A DNA stretch of 64,000 nucleotides from Adhaeribacter radiodurans (GCF_014075995.1 NZ_CP055153.1:6386001-6450000), one strand, 5' to 3'. Counted from the stretch's first letter, positions 27,060-36,700 are shown. Notes: generated from the sequence alone by a model not told the origin. A program made the numbers and translations.

Positions 27060-27719
27060 ATGAAGTACCTGTTACCATTAATTACTTTTTATTTACTGCT
27101 AGCACCTGGTTCTTTATTGGCTCAAACGGCAAATTATTTCGGGGGCAGTAAAGAAGTAAACGATAGTGTTAAAACGTTGTTTGAAGCCATGGAAGAACCC
27201 ACTTTCGCAAACCGGGGCAATTATTTTCGGACCCGGCAGGAATTTGGTAAAGATTCTGAACAAGCAAAGAAAATGTTAAAGCAAATGGTGTTAGATGATT
27301 CTTTAAACTTAGAAAAAGTAATTGCTGTTCACCAGAAATATGGTTGGCCATTAGAAAGTCAAATTGGAGTTGTGGCTGTAGGGCAAGCTTTCCTGCAAAT
27401 TCAGCATGGTAATTTTGAAACGCAGTTAAAGTTTTTACCTGTCCTGAAAAAGGCCGCAAGTAGGGGAGAGTTTACTAAAAGTAATTTAGCTCTTATAGAA
27501 GATAGAGTTCTTACAAATAAACGTAAGAAACAACTTTACGGCACCCAATATGGAGTAAAGCTAAATAAAGACGGCAGTAAAGAAACGCTTGTCTGGCCCA
27601 TTAAATCTTATCCGCATGTTAAAAAAATAAATAACCGTAGAGAAAAGATGGGTTTGGAAAAGTTGGTTTTTACTAAAAGTGCCTACAACGCCCAAGCGAA
27701 GGTGAAAGACTTTAGGTAG
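27060..27719 (+). CDS. exported DUF6624-like protein
   Basis: This 219-residue protein has a signal peptide (MKYLLPLITFYLLLAPGSLLAQ). Its C-terminal half has the pattern of the DUF6624 family: HQKYGWPLESQIGVVAVGQAFLQIQH, LPVLKKAASRGEFTKSNLALIEDRVL and QLYGTQYGVKL. Family members are exported proteins of unknown role. Its stop codon abuts an exceptionally long terminator hairpin. Confidence 0.75.
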   Translation: MKYLLPLITFYLLLAPGSLLAQTANYFGGSKEVNDSVKTLFEAMEEPTFANRGNYFRTRQEFGKDSEQAKKMLKQMVLDDSLNLEKVIAVHQKYGWPLESQIGVVAVGQAFLQIQHGNFETQLKFLPVLKKAASRGEFTKSNLALIEDRVLTNKRKKQLYGTQYGVKLNKDGSKETLVWPIKSYPHVKKINNRREKMGLEKLVFTKSAYNAQAKVKDFR

Positions 27720-27780
27720 AATTTACTAAAAACAGCAGCGGCTCCTAACTTATAGGAGCCGCTGCTGTTTTTAGTAAATT
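27720..27780. terminator. very long perfect hairpin, 28-bp stem
   Basis: Positions 27720-27747 pair without mismatch with 27753-27780 around a 5-base loop. The stem has a GC-rich tip and an AT-rich base, so each strand reads as hairpin plus U-run. It fills almost the whole gap between two convergent genes. Confidence 0.85.
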
Positions 27781-27784
27781 ATTT

Positions 27785-28711
27785 TTATTTTTCTAGTTTC
27801 TGTACTGCTTCTCTAAAATATTGTACGCTGGCGGTTACATCGGGAGCGCTGTTTTCCCAATTGTACTCGTATTCGGCGGAGAATAAACCTTTAAAGTTTT
27901 GTCTTTTAAGCTCGGCCAGTACGCCGTCTACATTCGAAACACCCTGGCCCCAATGTACATCGTGGGCATCTTTGCTTTTTTCGTTCAGGTCTTTAAAGTG
28001 TAATTGTATAATGTGGCCATCCAATTTTTTCAGGCATTCTACAGGGTCTAAACCAGAACGAACCCAGTGACCGATATCGGCGCAGGCTCCTAAACGCTTG
28101 CTCTGACCTTTCATAGCAGCAATAACCACATCAGGATTCCAGTAGCGCGAAGGGGTAGGATGGTTATGAATTGCAGCGTTTATCCCGTATTCGTCGCAAA
28201 GTTTAGAAACTAACGGAACAAATTCTGGTTCCGGTTCCATGGTAATATTTTCCAGGCCCATATCTTTGGCAAATTGAAATAATTCCCGCCAACCAGCTTC
28301 GTCTTTAGCGCCAGTTACCCCAAACGATACCATTTTTACGCCTTTATCCTGTAGCATTTTTAAAATTTGGTTACGTTTTTCTGCTGACATATTAGGCTCC
28401 ATTTTACCTTCAATACCGCCGCCAATAGTTTGGCCCGGAAACGCTTCTACGTAGCTTAAACCGCAGCTTTTAATTTTATCAATGGCTTCAGCAAAAGTAA
28501 ACCGGTTGAAAGTATAGGCCTGAGCGCCCAGTTTCCAGTCTAGTTTTTCTTCCGGGTTCGACTGGCTACTGGTGGTTGTGGCGGAAGTGGCAGTGGCTGC
28601 TGAGTCGGATGCTGAACCGGAGGCAGAGGTAGAAGCATCATTGCTTTGGTTGTTTTTACACGATACTGTTAAACAAAGAACAGTAAATGCGCTTAATACA
28701 AGTTTTTTCAT
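27785..28711 (-). CDS. sugar phosphate isomerase/epimerase family lipoprotein (xylose isomerase-like TIM barrel)
   Basis: This 308-residue exported protein has a lipoprotein signal (LTVSCKNN) and a Ser/Thr/Ala-rich linker (residues 25-55). The AP endonuclease 2-type TIM barrel follows. Metal-site residues are visible in ENITMEPEPEF, AAIHNHPTPSRYW, ACADIGHWVRSG, IQLHFKDLN and FSAEYEYNW. Exported members accompany Gfo/Idh/MocA enzymes in Bacteroidota sugar-acid or glycoside breakdown. Several such oxidoreductases are in this window, although none is adjacent. Confidence 0.85.
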   Translation of the reverse strand: MKKLVLSAFTVLCLTVSCKNNQSNDASTSASGSASDSAATATSATTTSSQSNPEEKLDWKLGAQAYTFNRFTFAEAIDKIKSCGLSYVEAFPGQTIGGGIEGKMEPNMSAEKRNQILKMLQDKGVKMVSFGVTGAKDEAGWRELFQFAKDMGLENITMEPEPEFVPLVSKLCDEYGINAAIHNHPTPSRYWNPDVVIAAMKGQSKRLGACADIGHWVRSGLDPVECLKKLDGHIIQLHFKDLNEKSKDAHDVHWGQGVSNVDGVLAELKRQNFKGLFSAEYEYNWENSAPDVTASVQYFREAVQKLEK

Positions 28712-28762
28712 AAAGTTTAGTTTTTTGCGGCTCTAATATACAAGAACTAACCTGAGAAAAAA

Positions 28763-30094
28763 CTATCTCTTAAATCCTAAGATTTGTTTTAATTTGCTGG
28801 TAGTTACTTTTTGAGCAGGATAAAGCTGGTTGTATTGCCGTAAAAGCTCGGGTTCGTAGCGTTTGTAAAACTCAGGGTCGAAGTTTGCTTCTCGCAGGTT
28901 TTTAAGTACTTCCTGAATAGGCGTATTGTTTCGAATCCAGCGCTCGCATACCTCGTGGCGGTAGCGGATACCCATTAAATTAAAACCTTTTACGCGATTG
29001 CTGGCTTTGTCAAAGCAAATCCGGATTGATTTCTTGCCGTTTGGGTGTTCCCAATAAATATGTTCTTCGCCGGGTTGCGGATGCTGGTTTACTTCGCCGT
29101 ATACCTGGTATTCAATATCAAAAAACTTGGCCGAGTTAAACCACATGCCCGGCTTATAAGCTGTTTGCTGACTGCAGAGAGTATGCGCCAGCGTTTCGCC
29201 GTGCATGCGGCCCGCGTACCAGAGCGGTTCTACTGGTTTTCGGCCTACAGGCGGATTTAAGTACTGGGCGCAATCGCCAATGGCATAAACATCGGGCACG
29301 TTGGTTTCAAAATACTTATTTACCAGAACGCCTTTATCTAAAGCAATACCACTGTCACGTAAAAAATCAACATTGGGGTGAACGCCCACCGCTAAACCTA
29401 CAAACTGGCAAGGAATTTCTTCGCCTTTTTTAGTAATAACCGCTCGTACGTGGCCGGTTTCGTCAGGTAAAATTTGGGCTAATTCGGTTTCCAGGCGAAG
29501 GTCTACGTGGTGGCTCTGAATATGGCGGGTTACCATCGCCGATTCTTCGGTGGGTAATACGCTGCTCCAGAAACTTTTTTCCCGTACCAGAAAAGTAACA
29601 TCCAGGCAGCGCGACAAAAACATTTCGGCCAGTTCTACGCCAATTAAACCACCGCCAACAATAACGGCTCGTTTAATGCGAGATGTTAAGACTTCCAGGT
29701 TTTCTAAATCCTGCCACGAATATAAACCTTGTACTCCGGCTAGGTCTTGGCCGGGCCAGCTAAACGTATTGGATTTAGAGCCGGAAGCTATAACTAAAAT
29801 ATCGTAAGTAGCTATCTCGCCGGATTGCAGTTGCAGTTGTTTTTGCGAAGTATCTACTTGGGTAACGTAGTCGCGTTTTAACTCAATGCGGTTTTCGGGC
29901 CAATACCAATCTTCAAAAGGTTTGGTTTGATCGGCCCGTAAGTGCCCCATGTATACGTACATTAAAGCAGTGCGCGAGAAAAAATAATCAGTTTCCGATG
30001 AAATAATCAGTAATGAATGGTCGCTTAATCGCCGGACATGCTGCGCCAGCGTAATGCCGGCAATACCATTACCAATAATTACTATTTTCTTCAT
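28763..30094 (-). CDS. FAD/NAD(P)-dependent pyridine nucleotide-disulfide family oxidoreductase
   Basis: This 443-residue protein has an N-terminal FAD motif (IIGNGIAGITLAQHVRR), a central NAD(P) motif (AVIVGGGLIGVELAEMFL) and the FAD-phosphate motif VPDVYAIGDCAQY. There is no redox-active CxxC at the FAD site. It resembles nitrite reductase-type or rubredoxin/ferredoxin reductase-like flavoproteins. A C-terminal extension of about 80 residues (RHEVCERWIRNNTPIQEVL and following) is family specific. The electron partner is unknown. Confidence 0.85.
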   Translation of the reverse strand: MKKIVIIGNGIAGITLAQHVRRLSDHSLLIISSETDYFFSRTALMYVYMGHLRADQTKPFEDWYWPENRIELKRDYVTQVDTSQKQLQLQSGEIATYDILVIASGSKSNTFSWPGQDLAGVQGLYSWQDLENLEVLTSRIKRAVIVGGGLIGVELAEMFLSRCLDVTFLVREKSFWSSVLPTEESAMVTRHIQSHHVDLRLETELAQILPDETGHVRAVITKKGEEIPCQFVGLAVGVHPNVDFLRDSGIALDKGVLVNKYFETNVPDVYAIGDCAQYLNPPVGRKPVEPLWYAGRMHGETLAHTLCSQQTAYKPGMWFNSAKFFDIEYQVYGEVNQHPQPGEEHIYWEHPNGKKSIRICFDKASNRVKGFNLMGIRYRHEVCERWIRNNTPIQEVLKNLREANFDPEFYKRYEPELLRQYNQLYPAQKVTTSKLKQILGFKR

Positions 30095-30207
30095 GCGCTG
30101 CGTTAAACCGCTTTAAAGATACGTGTTTACCTAGATAGACTGCACCGTTGCGCCATCCATCTTAATTAGGTAAGTACTTCGAAAAATTAATTTGAAATAC
30201 AGAAGTT

Positions 30208-31115
30208 GTTTAGAGTTTTAAAACTACCAAAGAAATAGGAGTGTAAAAGAGTTTGCAAAGACACTTTACACAAGTTCCTATTTCAATGGCAGTATTAAGC
30301 GAAGATAAAATAAATCGGTGGATAGTTCCATATTTGAGCCAAGGAAAGAGAGGCAGTAAATTACAAGTAGCACCAGCAGCCATTATTTCAGGTATTTTAT
30401 ATCGGTTGAAAACAGGCTGTCAATGGCGAGAGTTACCCCTAAAAGAAATATTTACTGGCCCAACCATTAGCTGGCAAGGCGTGTATCATCATTTTCGAAA
30501 GTGGGTAAATGATGGGAGTTTTAAGAATGTATGGCTTGGCCTACTAAAAAGCCAGCGTTGCTTACTAGATTTATCAGGTGTTCAGTTAGATGGTAGTCAG
30601 ACTATCTGTAAGCAGGGAGGGGAATGCATTGGTTATCAAAACAGGAAAGCGGCCAATAGTTGCAATAGCCTGTTTTTAGCTGATAACAAAGGGCAGATGC
30701 TGGCTTGTAGTTTACCAGTATCAGGAGCCCACCATGACTTGTATGAGATTGAAGTAGTATTTAAAGAATTATGTAATTTATTGAAAGAAGCAGGTATTGA
30801 AACTAAAGGTTTATTCTTAAATGCCGATGCCGGATTTGATTCCCAAGCTTTTAGAAGTATATGTTCAGAAATGAAAATAGAAGCTAATATTGCCACTAAT
30901 CCCAGGAATGGCCAAATCACGGATGAATATATTTATTTTGATGAACAACTCTTTAAGCAGAGAAATGCCATTGAAAGAGCTAACGCCTGGATGGACAGCT
31001 TCAAAGCTTTGCTCATTCGATTCGAAACCAAAGCACTACACTGGTTCGTGCTTATTTTAATTGCTTTCTCCGTCTTATTTATTCGTAAAATCCCTAATAA
31101 ACCAAAACTCTAAAC
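30208..31115 (+). mobile_element. IS5-family insertion sequence, complete
   Basis: The element is about 908 bp. Its ends are 12-bp perfect inverted repeats, GTTTAGAGTTTT at 30208-30219 and its complement at 31104-31115. The five bases before it (AAGTT, 30203-30207) are repeated directly after it (31116-31120), as expected for a target-site duplication. The inverted repeat can be read two bases longer on each side, so the exact boundary has slight uncertainty. Confidence 0.85.
30253..31113 (+). CDS. IS5 family transposase
   Basis: This 286-residue DDE transposase has the N-terminal DUF4096-like domain (IISGILYRLKTGCQWRELPL). The catalytic residues appear as Asp in VQLDGSQT, Asp in NADAGFDSQ and Glu in QRNAIERANAWMD. 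Its reading frame is intact and nearly fills the element, so the IS may still be active. The likely start could also be the internal Met of ISMAVLSED. It lies between two minus-strand genes and does not interrupt either. Confidence 0.93.
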   Translation: MQRHFTQVPISMAVLSEDKINRWIVPYLSQGKRGSKLQVAPAAIISGILYRLKTGCQWRELPLKEIFTGPTISWQGVYHHFRKWVNDGSFKNVWLGLLKSQRCLLDLSGVQLDGSQTICKQGGECIGYQNRKAANSCNSLFLADNKGQMLACSLPVSGAHHDLYEIEVVFKELCNLLKEAGIETKGLFLNADAGFDSQAFRSICSEMKIEANIATNPRNGQITDEYIYFDEQLFKQRNAIERANAWMDSFKALLIRFETKALHWFVLILIAFSVLFIRKIPNKPKL

Positions 31116-31187
31116 AAGTTCATAATTAATACTTAACTAATTATTAAATATTTATTAATCTAACAACGAGCAACTACTTATTCTTTT

Positions 31188-31802
31188 TTACCGCCAGTTC
31201 TTCAGTAATTGAGCTATTTCCTGTTGCATCGAAATGGTTTTATCTTTGGCGTACCAAAGCTGAACGTTCTGAATAAACTCTTTTTTTGTACCGGTAGGGT
31301 TTTCTTTAAAAGCCTGGAATAACGCTTGAGCGGCATCGGGCCGAGGCCCCCAGGTGCCTAATTCCTCACCCGAAACCGCATCGAAACAAATTAATTTAGG
31401 AATAGAGCGGGTGCCATTAGTTAAATATTGGTCCATCAAATCCAGGTTTTCGTCGCGAAGCAAGAGCTTTAACTCAATTTTGCCTGCCGAGGCATTCGCA
31501 ACTTTAGCTAGTATCGGCACATTTTGCGCCGCATCGCCGCACCAGGCTTCGGTTAAAACTACCCATTGCAAGGAGCGGGTTAAGTCGGCCAGCGCTTGTT
31601 GTACTTCGGGCAATAAAACAGTAGTGCGGGCAACACGCACCATACGAACTTGATTTAATTGGGTATACGATACCATTTTCGGATCCTGATCGGGTCCGGT
31701 AGTTTTATTTTCGGCCAATAAGCGGTCAATTAACGCTTCGTATTCCGGATAAGTAAAGGCTTGCTCCAGATTAATAAGCGGGTGTTTAGCGGATTGTTGC
31801 AT
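31188..31802 (-). CDS. thioredoxin-like family protein with single-cysteine WCGD site
   Basis: This 204-residue cytoplasmic protein has a thioredoxin fold with VLTEAWCGDAAQNVP where a thioredoxin has WCGPC. The second cysteine is Asp-Ala, so a disulfide-exchange reaction is unlikely; a monothiol role is possible. The WCGDAAQ form recurs in Bacteroidota thioredoxin-family proteins. It also has the cis-proline loop TRSIPKLICFD. The gene lies just beyond the IS element. Confidence 0.82.
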   Translation of the reverse strand: MQQSAKHPLINLEQAFTYPEYEALIDRLLAENKTTGPDQDPKMVSYTQLNQVRMVRVARTTVLLPEVQQALADLTRSLQWVVLTEAWCGDAAQNVPILAKVANASAGKIELKLLLRDENLDLMDQYLTNGTRSIPKLICFDAVSGEELGTWGPRPDAAQALFQAFKENPTGTKKEFIQNVQLWYAKDKTISMQQEIAQLLKNWR

Positions 31803-31988
31803 TCTTTTCTGGTGATATAAAATTTTATAATTCTAATTTGCTCAACCAAAGTATTTACCATTTGGGTTAATACCTTAATAAAGTTAGTACCATTGGTTTA
31901 GTTTACTTTAAGCAAAACTAAACTTGTTATAAAAACTATACAAAAAGCAAAGCGAAAGGATTCCGAAACAGATTAGCCTTTCTGGCAG

Positions 31989-32708
31989 CTATTGGTTATT
32001 TAAACGCCAATCGTACTCGTAATAACCTACCTGATAATTACCCGGAATTTTATCGGTTCGGTAAGTATTTAAAAACGATAACACCGTTTGGTTATCTTTA
32101 GTAAAATCAGTTTTGTACCAGTCAAAAATTTTAGAAATAAGTACTTGTCGGTTTTGAGTATTAACCTTTATAAAGGCCGGATTGTTTATGGCTTGTTTGG
32201 TGCGGCTATCGAGTTGCCCATTTAATCCGTTGGGGGTATAAGCGTAGCTAGCCAGCGGCGGACAGCTAACGGCGGCACAGGCCAGCGCAAAGTGTAACCG
32301 GGCATCCTGGTAGGGTTGTAATAATTTTTTCTTTTCCAGATCGTTTAGGGTTAGTTTTTCTCCGGCTACCACGTGCACTGTTTTATCGAAAAAACCAGGC
32401 TTATCCATTACCGACTTTACAGGATACAGATTAGTTACGGCCTGAATAACGAGTAAATTATAGGCATTTATATAGAAAGCTTTTTTACTGTTATCCGGTA
32501 TACCTTGTAAGTTTATTGCGCCAATCTTATTTGTAAGCAACTGAATGCTTTTTTCTTCTTTCTTAATAGCAGCATAAGCTACTTTCCCCTCTGCAACGTA
32601 TTTTTTAAAAAAAGCATCGGCTTCGTCGGTAAAAGCAGGTAAAGTGTTTTGGGCAAACGAGGTTGAACAAAGGAAAAGCAGTACAACACAAGAAAATATT
32701 TTTTTCAT
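31989..32708 (-). CDS. exported DUF547 domain protein
   Basis: The protein is 239 residues from the ATG at 32708, giving a clean signal peptide (MKKIFSCVVLLFLCSTSFAQ); a start five codons earlier is less likely. The DUF547 motifs are present (AFYINAYNLLVIQAV, LHFALACAAVSCPPL and ISKIFDWYKTDF). DUF547 proteins may be peptidase-like or thiol-dependent (the ACAAVSCPP Cys is conserved), but function is not established. Confidence 0.87.
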   Translation of the reverse strand: MKKIFSCVVLLFLCSTSFAQNTLPAFTDEADAFFKKYVAEGKVAYAAIKKEEKSIQLLTNKIGAINLQGIPDNSKKAFYINAYNLLVIQAVTNLYPVKSVMDKPGFFDKTVHVVAGEKLTLNDLEKKKLLQPYQDARLHFALACAAVSCPPLASYAYTPNGLNGQLDSRTKQAINNPAFIKVNTQNRQVLISKIFDWYKTDFTKDNQTVLSFLNTYRTDKIPGNYQVGYYEYDWRLNNQ

Positions 32709-33073
32709 AAGCGGGCGCAGCAATAGCTACAAACAAAAAGAAAGAATAAAGTAAAATTAACTATTTTTAAGTTAATGGCTTACCTGATTTCAGCTTAAAG
32801 CTTTATTTCACTGGTTCAGGATTGTAGCGAATAATTATAATAGTAGCTCAAAACAGCACACCTGCATTATCAAAAAACATTTGGCTACTACAGCAGAATA
32901 AAACCAGCAGATAAATTACCGGTAGTTTTTATTTTGATTTCTAATTAGGGAGCAATAGATTTGAAGAAGCCTGTTTTGGTAATTCAGCTAGCTAAAAGTT
33001 CTAATGTTTGTGCTAACGCGAATTAGTCGAGCTTAATCTTCAGATAGAAAACCAAAGAATAAACATTAAAACT
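32709..33073. other. 365-bp divergent intergenic region
   Basis: It should contain the promoters of the DUF547 gene and of the Tat-exported oxidoreductase. No repeat, hairpin or clear promoter element is evident. Confidence 0.4.
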
Positions 33074-34375
33074 ATGGATCGTCGTCATTTTATTAAAACA
33101 TCGGCAGCGGCTAGTCTGGCCTTTTCGGCTTATACCTTGCCGTCTATTTCGGTAGCTGGTAAAACCCGGCCGTATCGTACTGCTCTTATTGGCTCGGGCT
33201 GGTGGGGTACAAACATTTTACGCGAAGCAATTGCTGCCGGCGAAAGTAAAATAGTGGCGATGTGCGACGTAGACCAGAGCCAGTTAGCTAAATCTTACGC
33301 CGAACTGGAAAAGCTAACCAGCGATAAACCTAAAAAATACAGCGACTTCCGGGAATTACTCAGCAAAGAAAAGCCCGAAATTGTAATTGTAGCTACCCCC
33401 GACCATTGGCATCCGCTTATTACCATTGCAGCCGTGCAGCAAGGTGCCCACGTGTACGTCGAAAAACCAATTAGCCATACTATTTACGAAGGCCGCGCTA
33501 TGGTAAAAGCTGCCCGCGACGCCGACCGGATAGTTCAGGTGGGCACACACCGCCGGGTATCGCCGCACAACGTATCGGGTATGGAATTCTTAAAATCTGG
33601 TAAGGCTGGTAAAATAGGTATGGTGCGGGCTTTTGTGCATTATGGTGGGGGGCCCGGTAAGGTTGTACCCGACAGCGAAGCACCCAAAGGTTTAGATTGG
33701 AATATGTGGTGCGGCCCGGCTCCTTTGCGACCTTACAATGCAGCTATTCACCCGAAAGGTTTTCGCATGTTCCTGGATTATGCCAACGGCCAACTCGGCG
33801 ACTGGGGTATTCACTGGTTAGATCAAATTTTATGGTGGACCGAAGAGAAATATCCGAAGAAAGTATTTTCAACTGGAGGCCGCGCCATCCGGCAAGATAA
33901 TACCGATGCTCCCGACCACCAGGTAGCTACTTACGAGTTCGAAGATTTTACGGTTAACTGGGAACACCGCTTATTTGCGGGTAATAACGCCGAAAAAGGT
34001 GAAAATGTAGGCTGCTATTTTTACGGTACCGAGGGTACGTTTCACATGGGCTGGCAACAGGGCTGGACCTTCTATCCTATAGATTCTAAAAAACAAATCA
34101 TTCATCAGGACCCGCAATTAAATAAACCCGATGAGCAAAATATTAAACAATTGTGGGCTGATTTCCTGGCATCTATTAAGGCCAAAAAACGCTCGGTTTG
34201 CGATATTGAAGTGGGGCACCGATCTACTTCTATGGCCTTGCTGGGTATGCTTTCCTTAAAGCTGGGCCGTAGCGTAATCTGGGACGGCGAAAAAGAAGTT
34301 GTCGTGAACGATCCGGAGGCCAATAAACTACTCAGCCGGGAGTATCGCGGCGAATGGAAATACCCGACGGTGTAG
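33074..34375 (+). CDS. Tat-exported Gfo/Idh/MocA family oxidoreductase
   Basis: This 433-residue protein has a Tat signal (MDRRHFIKTSAAASLAFSAY), meaning it is exported folded with its NAD(P) bound. The Rossmann motif is GSGWWGTNIL and the catalytic motif EKPISHTIYEGRAM. The C-terminal domain has the family's GDWGIHWLDQILWW with the catalytic His. Such periplasmic enzymes carry out retaining redox steps on glycosides or sugar derivatives in Bacteroidota. It is monocistronic and ends at a hairpin. Confidence 0.9.
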   Translation: MDRRHFIKTSAAASLAFSAYTLPSISVAGKTRPYRTALIGSGWWGTNILREAIAAGESKIVAMCDVDQSQLAKSYAELEKLTSDKPKKYSDFRELLSKEKPEIVIVATPDHWHPLITIAAVQQGAHVYVEKPISHTIYEGRAMVKAARDADRIVQVGTHRRVSPHNVSGMEFLKSGKAGKIGMVRAFVHYGGGPGKVVPDSEAPKGLDWNMWCGPAPLRPYNAAIHPKGFRMFLDYANGQLGDWGIHWLDQILWWTEEKYPKKVFSTGGRAIRQDNTDAPDHQVATYEFEDFTVNWEHRLFAGNNAEKGENVGCYFYGTEGTFHMGWQQGWTFYPIDSKKQIIHQDPQLNKPDEQNIKQLWADFLASIKAKKRSVCDIEVGHRSTSMALLGMLSLKLGRSVIWDGEKEVVVNDPEANKLLSREYRGEWKYPTV

Positions 34376-34401
34376 ATTTTTGAAGAAGTGGAAATTATAC
34401 G

Positions 34402-34432
34402 AAAGGCAGCGTTTACCAGAAACGCTGCCTTT
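34402..34432. terminator. bidirectional hairpin terminator
   Basis: AAAGGCAGCGTTT (34402-34414) pairs with AAACGCTGCCTTT (34420-34432) between convergent genes; the right arm nearly touches the acetyltransferase stop. Confidence 0.82.
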
Positions 34433-34436
34433 TACT

Positions 34437-34961
34437 TTAAGAACGGTTTAATTGCCAATGAATCATATCATCGGAGAAGCCCGTTTCTTTAAAATTATTT
34501 TTGTGCAATACACGGTGCGATCCAAAGTTTTCGGGCGGCGTAGTAGCTATAACAGATTTTAATTGCGGGTTGGCAAATGCCCAGCGTAATAAGCATTGCA
34601 AGGCTTCTGAAGCGTAGCCCTGGCCTTCGTGCAATAGGCTAATGCCATAACCCACCATGGTTTTACCATCAATATCAGGTAAACCGGTGAAGCCAATGCC
34701 GCCGATAGAAACATTGCGTTCTTTTAGTACTATATCCCAATTAGTAAACCAGCTATAATCTTGCGGGTGCAAGGCAGTTTGAGGTAGCCAAAAGTTTTCT
34801 GCCGCATCTACCATTTCGGCAACAATGGCTGCATCATATACTTGCTCGCTTGGGTTCAGTCCCAAAATGTTGTCTAGCTCCGTACGGTTTTGTGTTAGTA
34901 ATTGCAGTTGATTATGCGATAAAGGAATTAATTTTAATCTATCAGAAGTAAGGAAAAACAT
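34437..34961 (-). CDS. GNAT family N-acetyltransferase (RimJ/RimL type)
   Basis: The protein is 174 residues from the ATG at 34961 (MFFLTSDRLKLIPLSHNQL), which is the normal family start; the frame's upstream ATG adds an unconserved leader. Motifs include VGYGISLLHEGQGYASEALQ (acetyl-CoA pyrophosphate-binding Q/RxxGxG/A type) and ENFGSHRVLHKNNF. It acetylates an amine or protein N-terminus of unknown identity. Confidence 0.85.
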   Translation of the reverse strand: MFFLTSDRLKLIPLSHNQLQLLTQNRTELDNILGLNPSEQVYDAAIVAEMVDAAENFWLPQTALHPQDYSWFTNWDIVLKERNVSIGGIGFTGLPDIDGKTMVGYGISLLHEGQGYASEALQCLLRWAFANPQLKSVIATTPPENFGSHRVLHKNNFKETGFSDDMIHWQLNRS

Positions 34962-35236
34962 GATTATACCTTTTAATTGTTTAATTAATGGAAAAAGAAA
35001 TATCTGTTCGGATGCAATTAGCAAGTCATCCGAAGAAAATCAGCGGGTAGCTGAATTATTAAACAATTCCAGGCAAGGTAAAGCCCGAAGAAGAAGGATA
35101 GAGTAACAGAGGCTGTATGTTATTTTTGAGCAAAGATAAATTATTTTTATGAATTTAAAATACTCTATCTAATTTTAAATATCTTATTTTTAATAGGTTA
35201 GCAGTTGAAGATGAGCCTAATTTGAAAATTAATTTT

Positions 35237-36700
35237 TTATTCCCGAATTACTTTTACAACCGTTGAGTGATTATTCAGAGAGCATTTTAACAAGTAAATA
35301 CCGGAAGGTAGAGTTGGTAAATCGTTTAAAGGGATGGTGGCTGGCTGAAATATTCCGGAAATAGATTTTTCGTATAATTTATGGCCATTTAACGAAAATA
35401 GCTGAATTTGAGCATTGCCGTTTCCTGGTTCTGGTGGAGCAATTTGCAATTCAATTTTATTTTTAAAAGGATTGGGAGCTACTTGAATTTGCCAGGTAGT
35501 AAAATGTTTTTGAGTAATTTTTTCAGCTATAATGGCCGAGTAATTCTGCGCCCCATCAAAATCAACCTGCCGCAAACGATAATAATTAGTGCCAATAAAA
35601 GGGGTTTGATGTAAATACTCGTATTGCTGCGATGAAGAAGTAGTGCCGCTTGCTTTCACCTGGGCGATAGGGGTAAATTTTATGCCGTCTGTGCTGGTTT
35701 CTATTTCAAAATAGGCGCTGTTATGCTCCGAACGGGTCTGCCAGGTTAAAAGTACTTGATTGTTTATACTTTTGCTGCTAAATGAAGTAAGCTCAACTGG
35801 GAGCGGATATTTAAAAGCATTAACGTTGTACGCTACAAATGCCACATCGCTGTTACCGGATAAAGTAATTTGAAAAGTTTTAACGTTGGCAACAGTTGTT
35901 TGAGTAATACCAAAGTCACTAAAGTCTGCCGCCCACACTCGAATATCCCGTTGAGTATTAGTAAAGCTGCTAGTTAAAGTTAAAGGATTGTTACTGGCTT
36001 CGTAAAAATCCGCTATCCATTGGCCAGTAACCGGAATATCTGTAAATAAAATGGTTACTTGATTACCTACTCGTACATTGCTACTATTTAGGAATTGGTA
36101 TTTATCAGCGGAACTAGTTGGGTCGGCTATTTGCGTAACTATAATATCCGGTATACCATCTCCAACGGCAGAAGGTATAATGTTATCCATGTTAAAGTTA
36201 AGATTTGGTCCGGCGGGTACATTTGCGATACCGGTTCCAATATTTAACCCATTAATTCCATCAGAAAGGTAAAGAGGTAAATCCCGGACGGGAGGAGGGT
36301 TACTTGGGCCTACAGCTACTCCATCGTACATGGCACCTACTCCCACTTTTGTATTTGTAGTTATTATTCCAGATAGAGTAATCCCAGATAAGGCCTGGTA
36401 GTTACCTTTCGTATAGGTTAATCCCCTGGAAGTTAGTAAAGCATTATTTACTGCCGTTGAATACCGGGTGTTGTTGTAAGTAAAGGCTAATAAGTTATGG
36501 CTGTTATTTGGCTTTATAGTACTAATAGCGGTACTCGAACTTTGCCAGAAGCCATTAAAATCAGTAATAATTTCACTTACGGCACGCGGCGAAATAGTTT
36601 GAGCTTGAATGACTGGGTGAAAACTAATTAACATTCCGAAAACTAACCAGCAGCCTACTAAGCTTCTTAATACAGTATTTACGGCCTTTCTTAGTTGCAA
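35237..36700 (-). CDS. secreted protein with type IX secretion (type A) sorting domain
   Basis: This 487-residue protein has a signal peptide ending HPVIQAQ. Residues about 30-300 are an unrecognised beta-rich domain. Residues about 300-395 are the module that commonly precedes the sorting signal (LPVELTSFSSKSINNQVLLT and NYYRLRQVDFDG). Residues 405-487 are the type A C-terminal domain (APNPFKNKIELQI, LPSGIYLLKC, VVKVIRE). It should cross the outer membrane by the T9SS and be anchored or released. The function of the passenger part is unknown. A TAGATTTG promoter-like element lies about 70 bp upstream. Confidence 0.88.
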   Translation of the reverse strand: MQLRKAVNTVLRSLVGCWLVFGMLISFHPVIQAQTISPRAVSEIITDFNGFWQSSSTAISTIKPNNSHNLLAFTYNNTRYSTAVNNALLTSRGLTYTKGNYQALSGITLSGIITTNTKVGVGAMYDGVAVGPSNPPPVRDLPLYLSDGINGLNIGTGIANVPAGPNLNFNMDNIIPSAVGDGIPDIIVTQIADPTSSADKYQFLNSSNVRVGNQVTILFTDIPVTGQWIADFYEASNNPLTLTSSFTNTQRDIRVWAADFSDFGITQTTVANVKTFQITLSGNSDVAFVAYNVNAFKYPLPVELTSFSSKSINNQVLLTWQTRSEHNSAYFEIETSTDGIKFTPIAQVKASGTTSSSQQYEYLHQTPFIGTNYYRLRQVDFDGAQNYSAIIAEKITQKHFTTWQIQVAPNPFKNKIELQIAPPEPGNGNAQIQLFSLNGHKLYEKSISGIFQPATIPLNDLPTLPSGIYLLKCSLNNHSTVVKVIRE

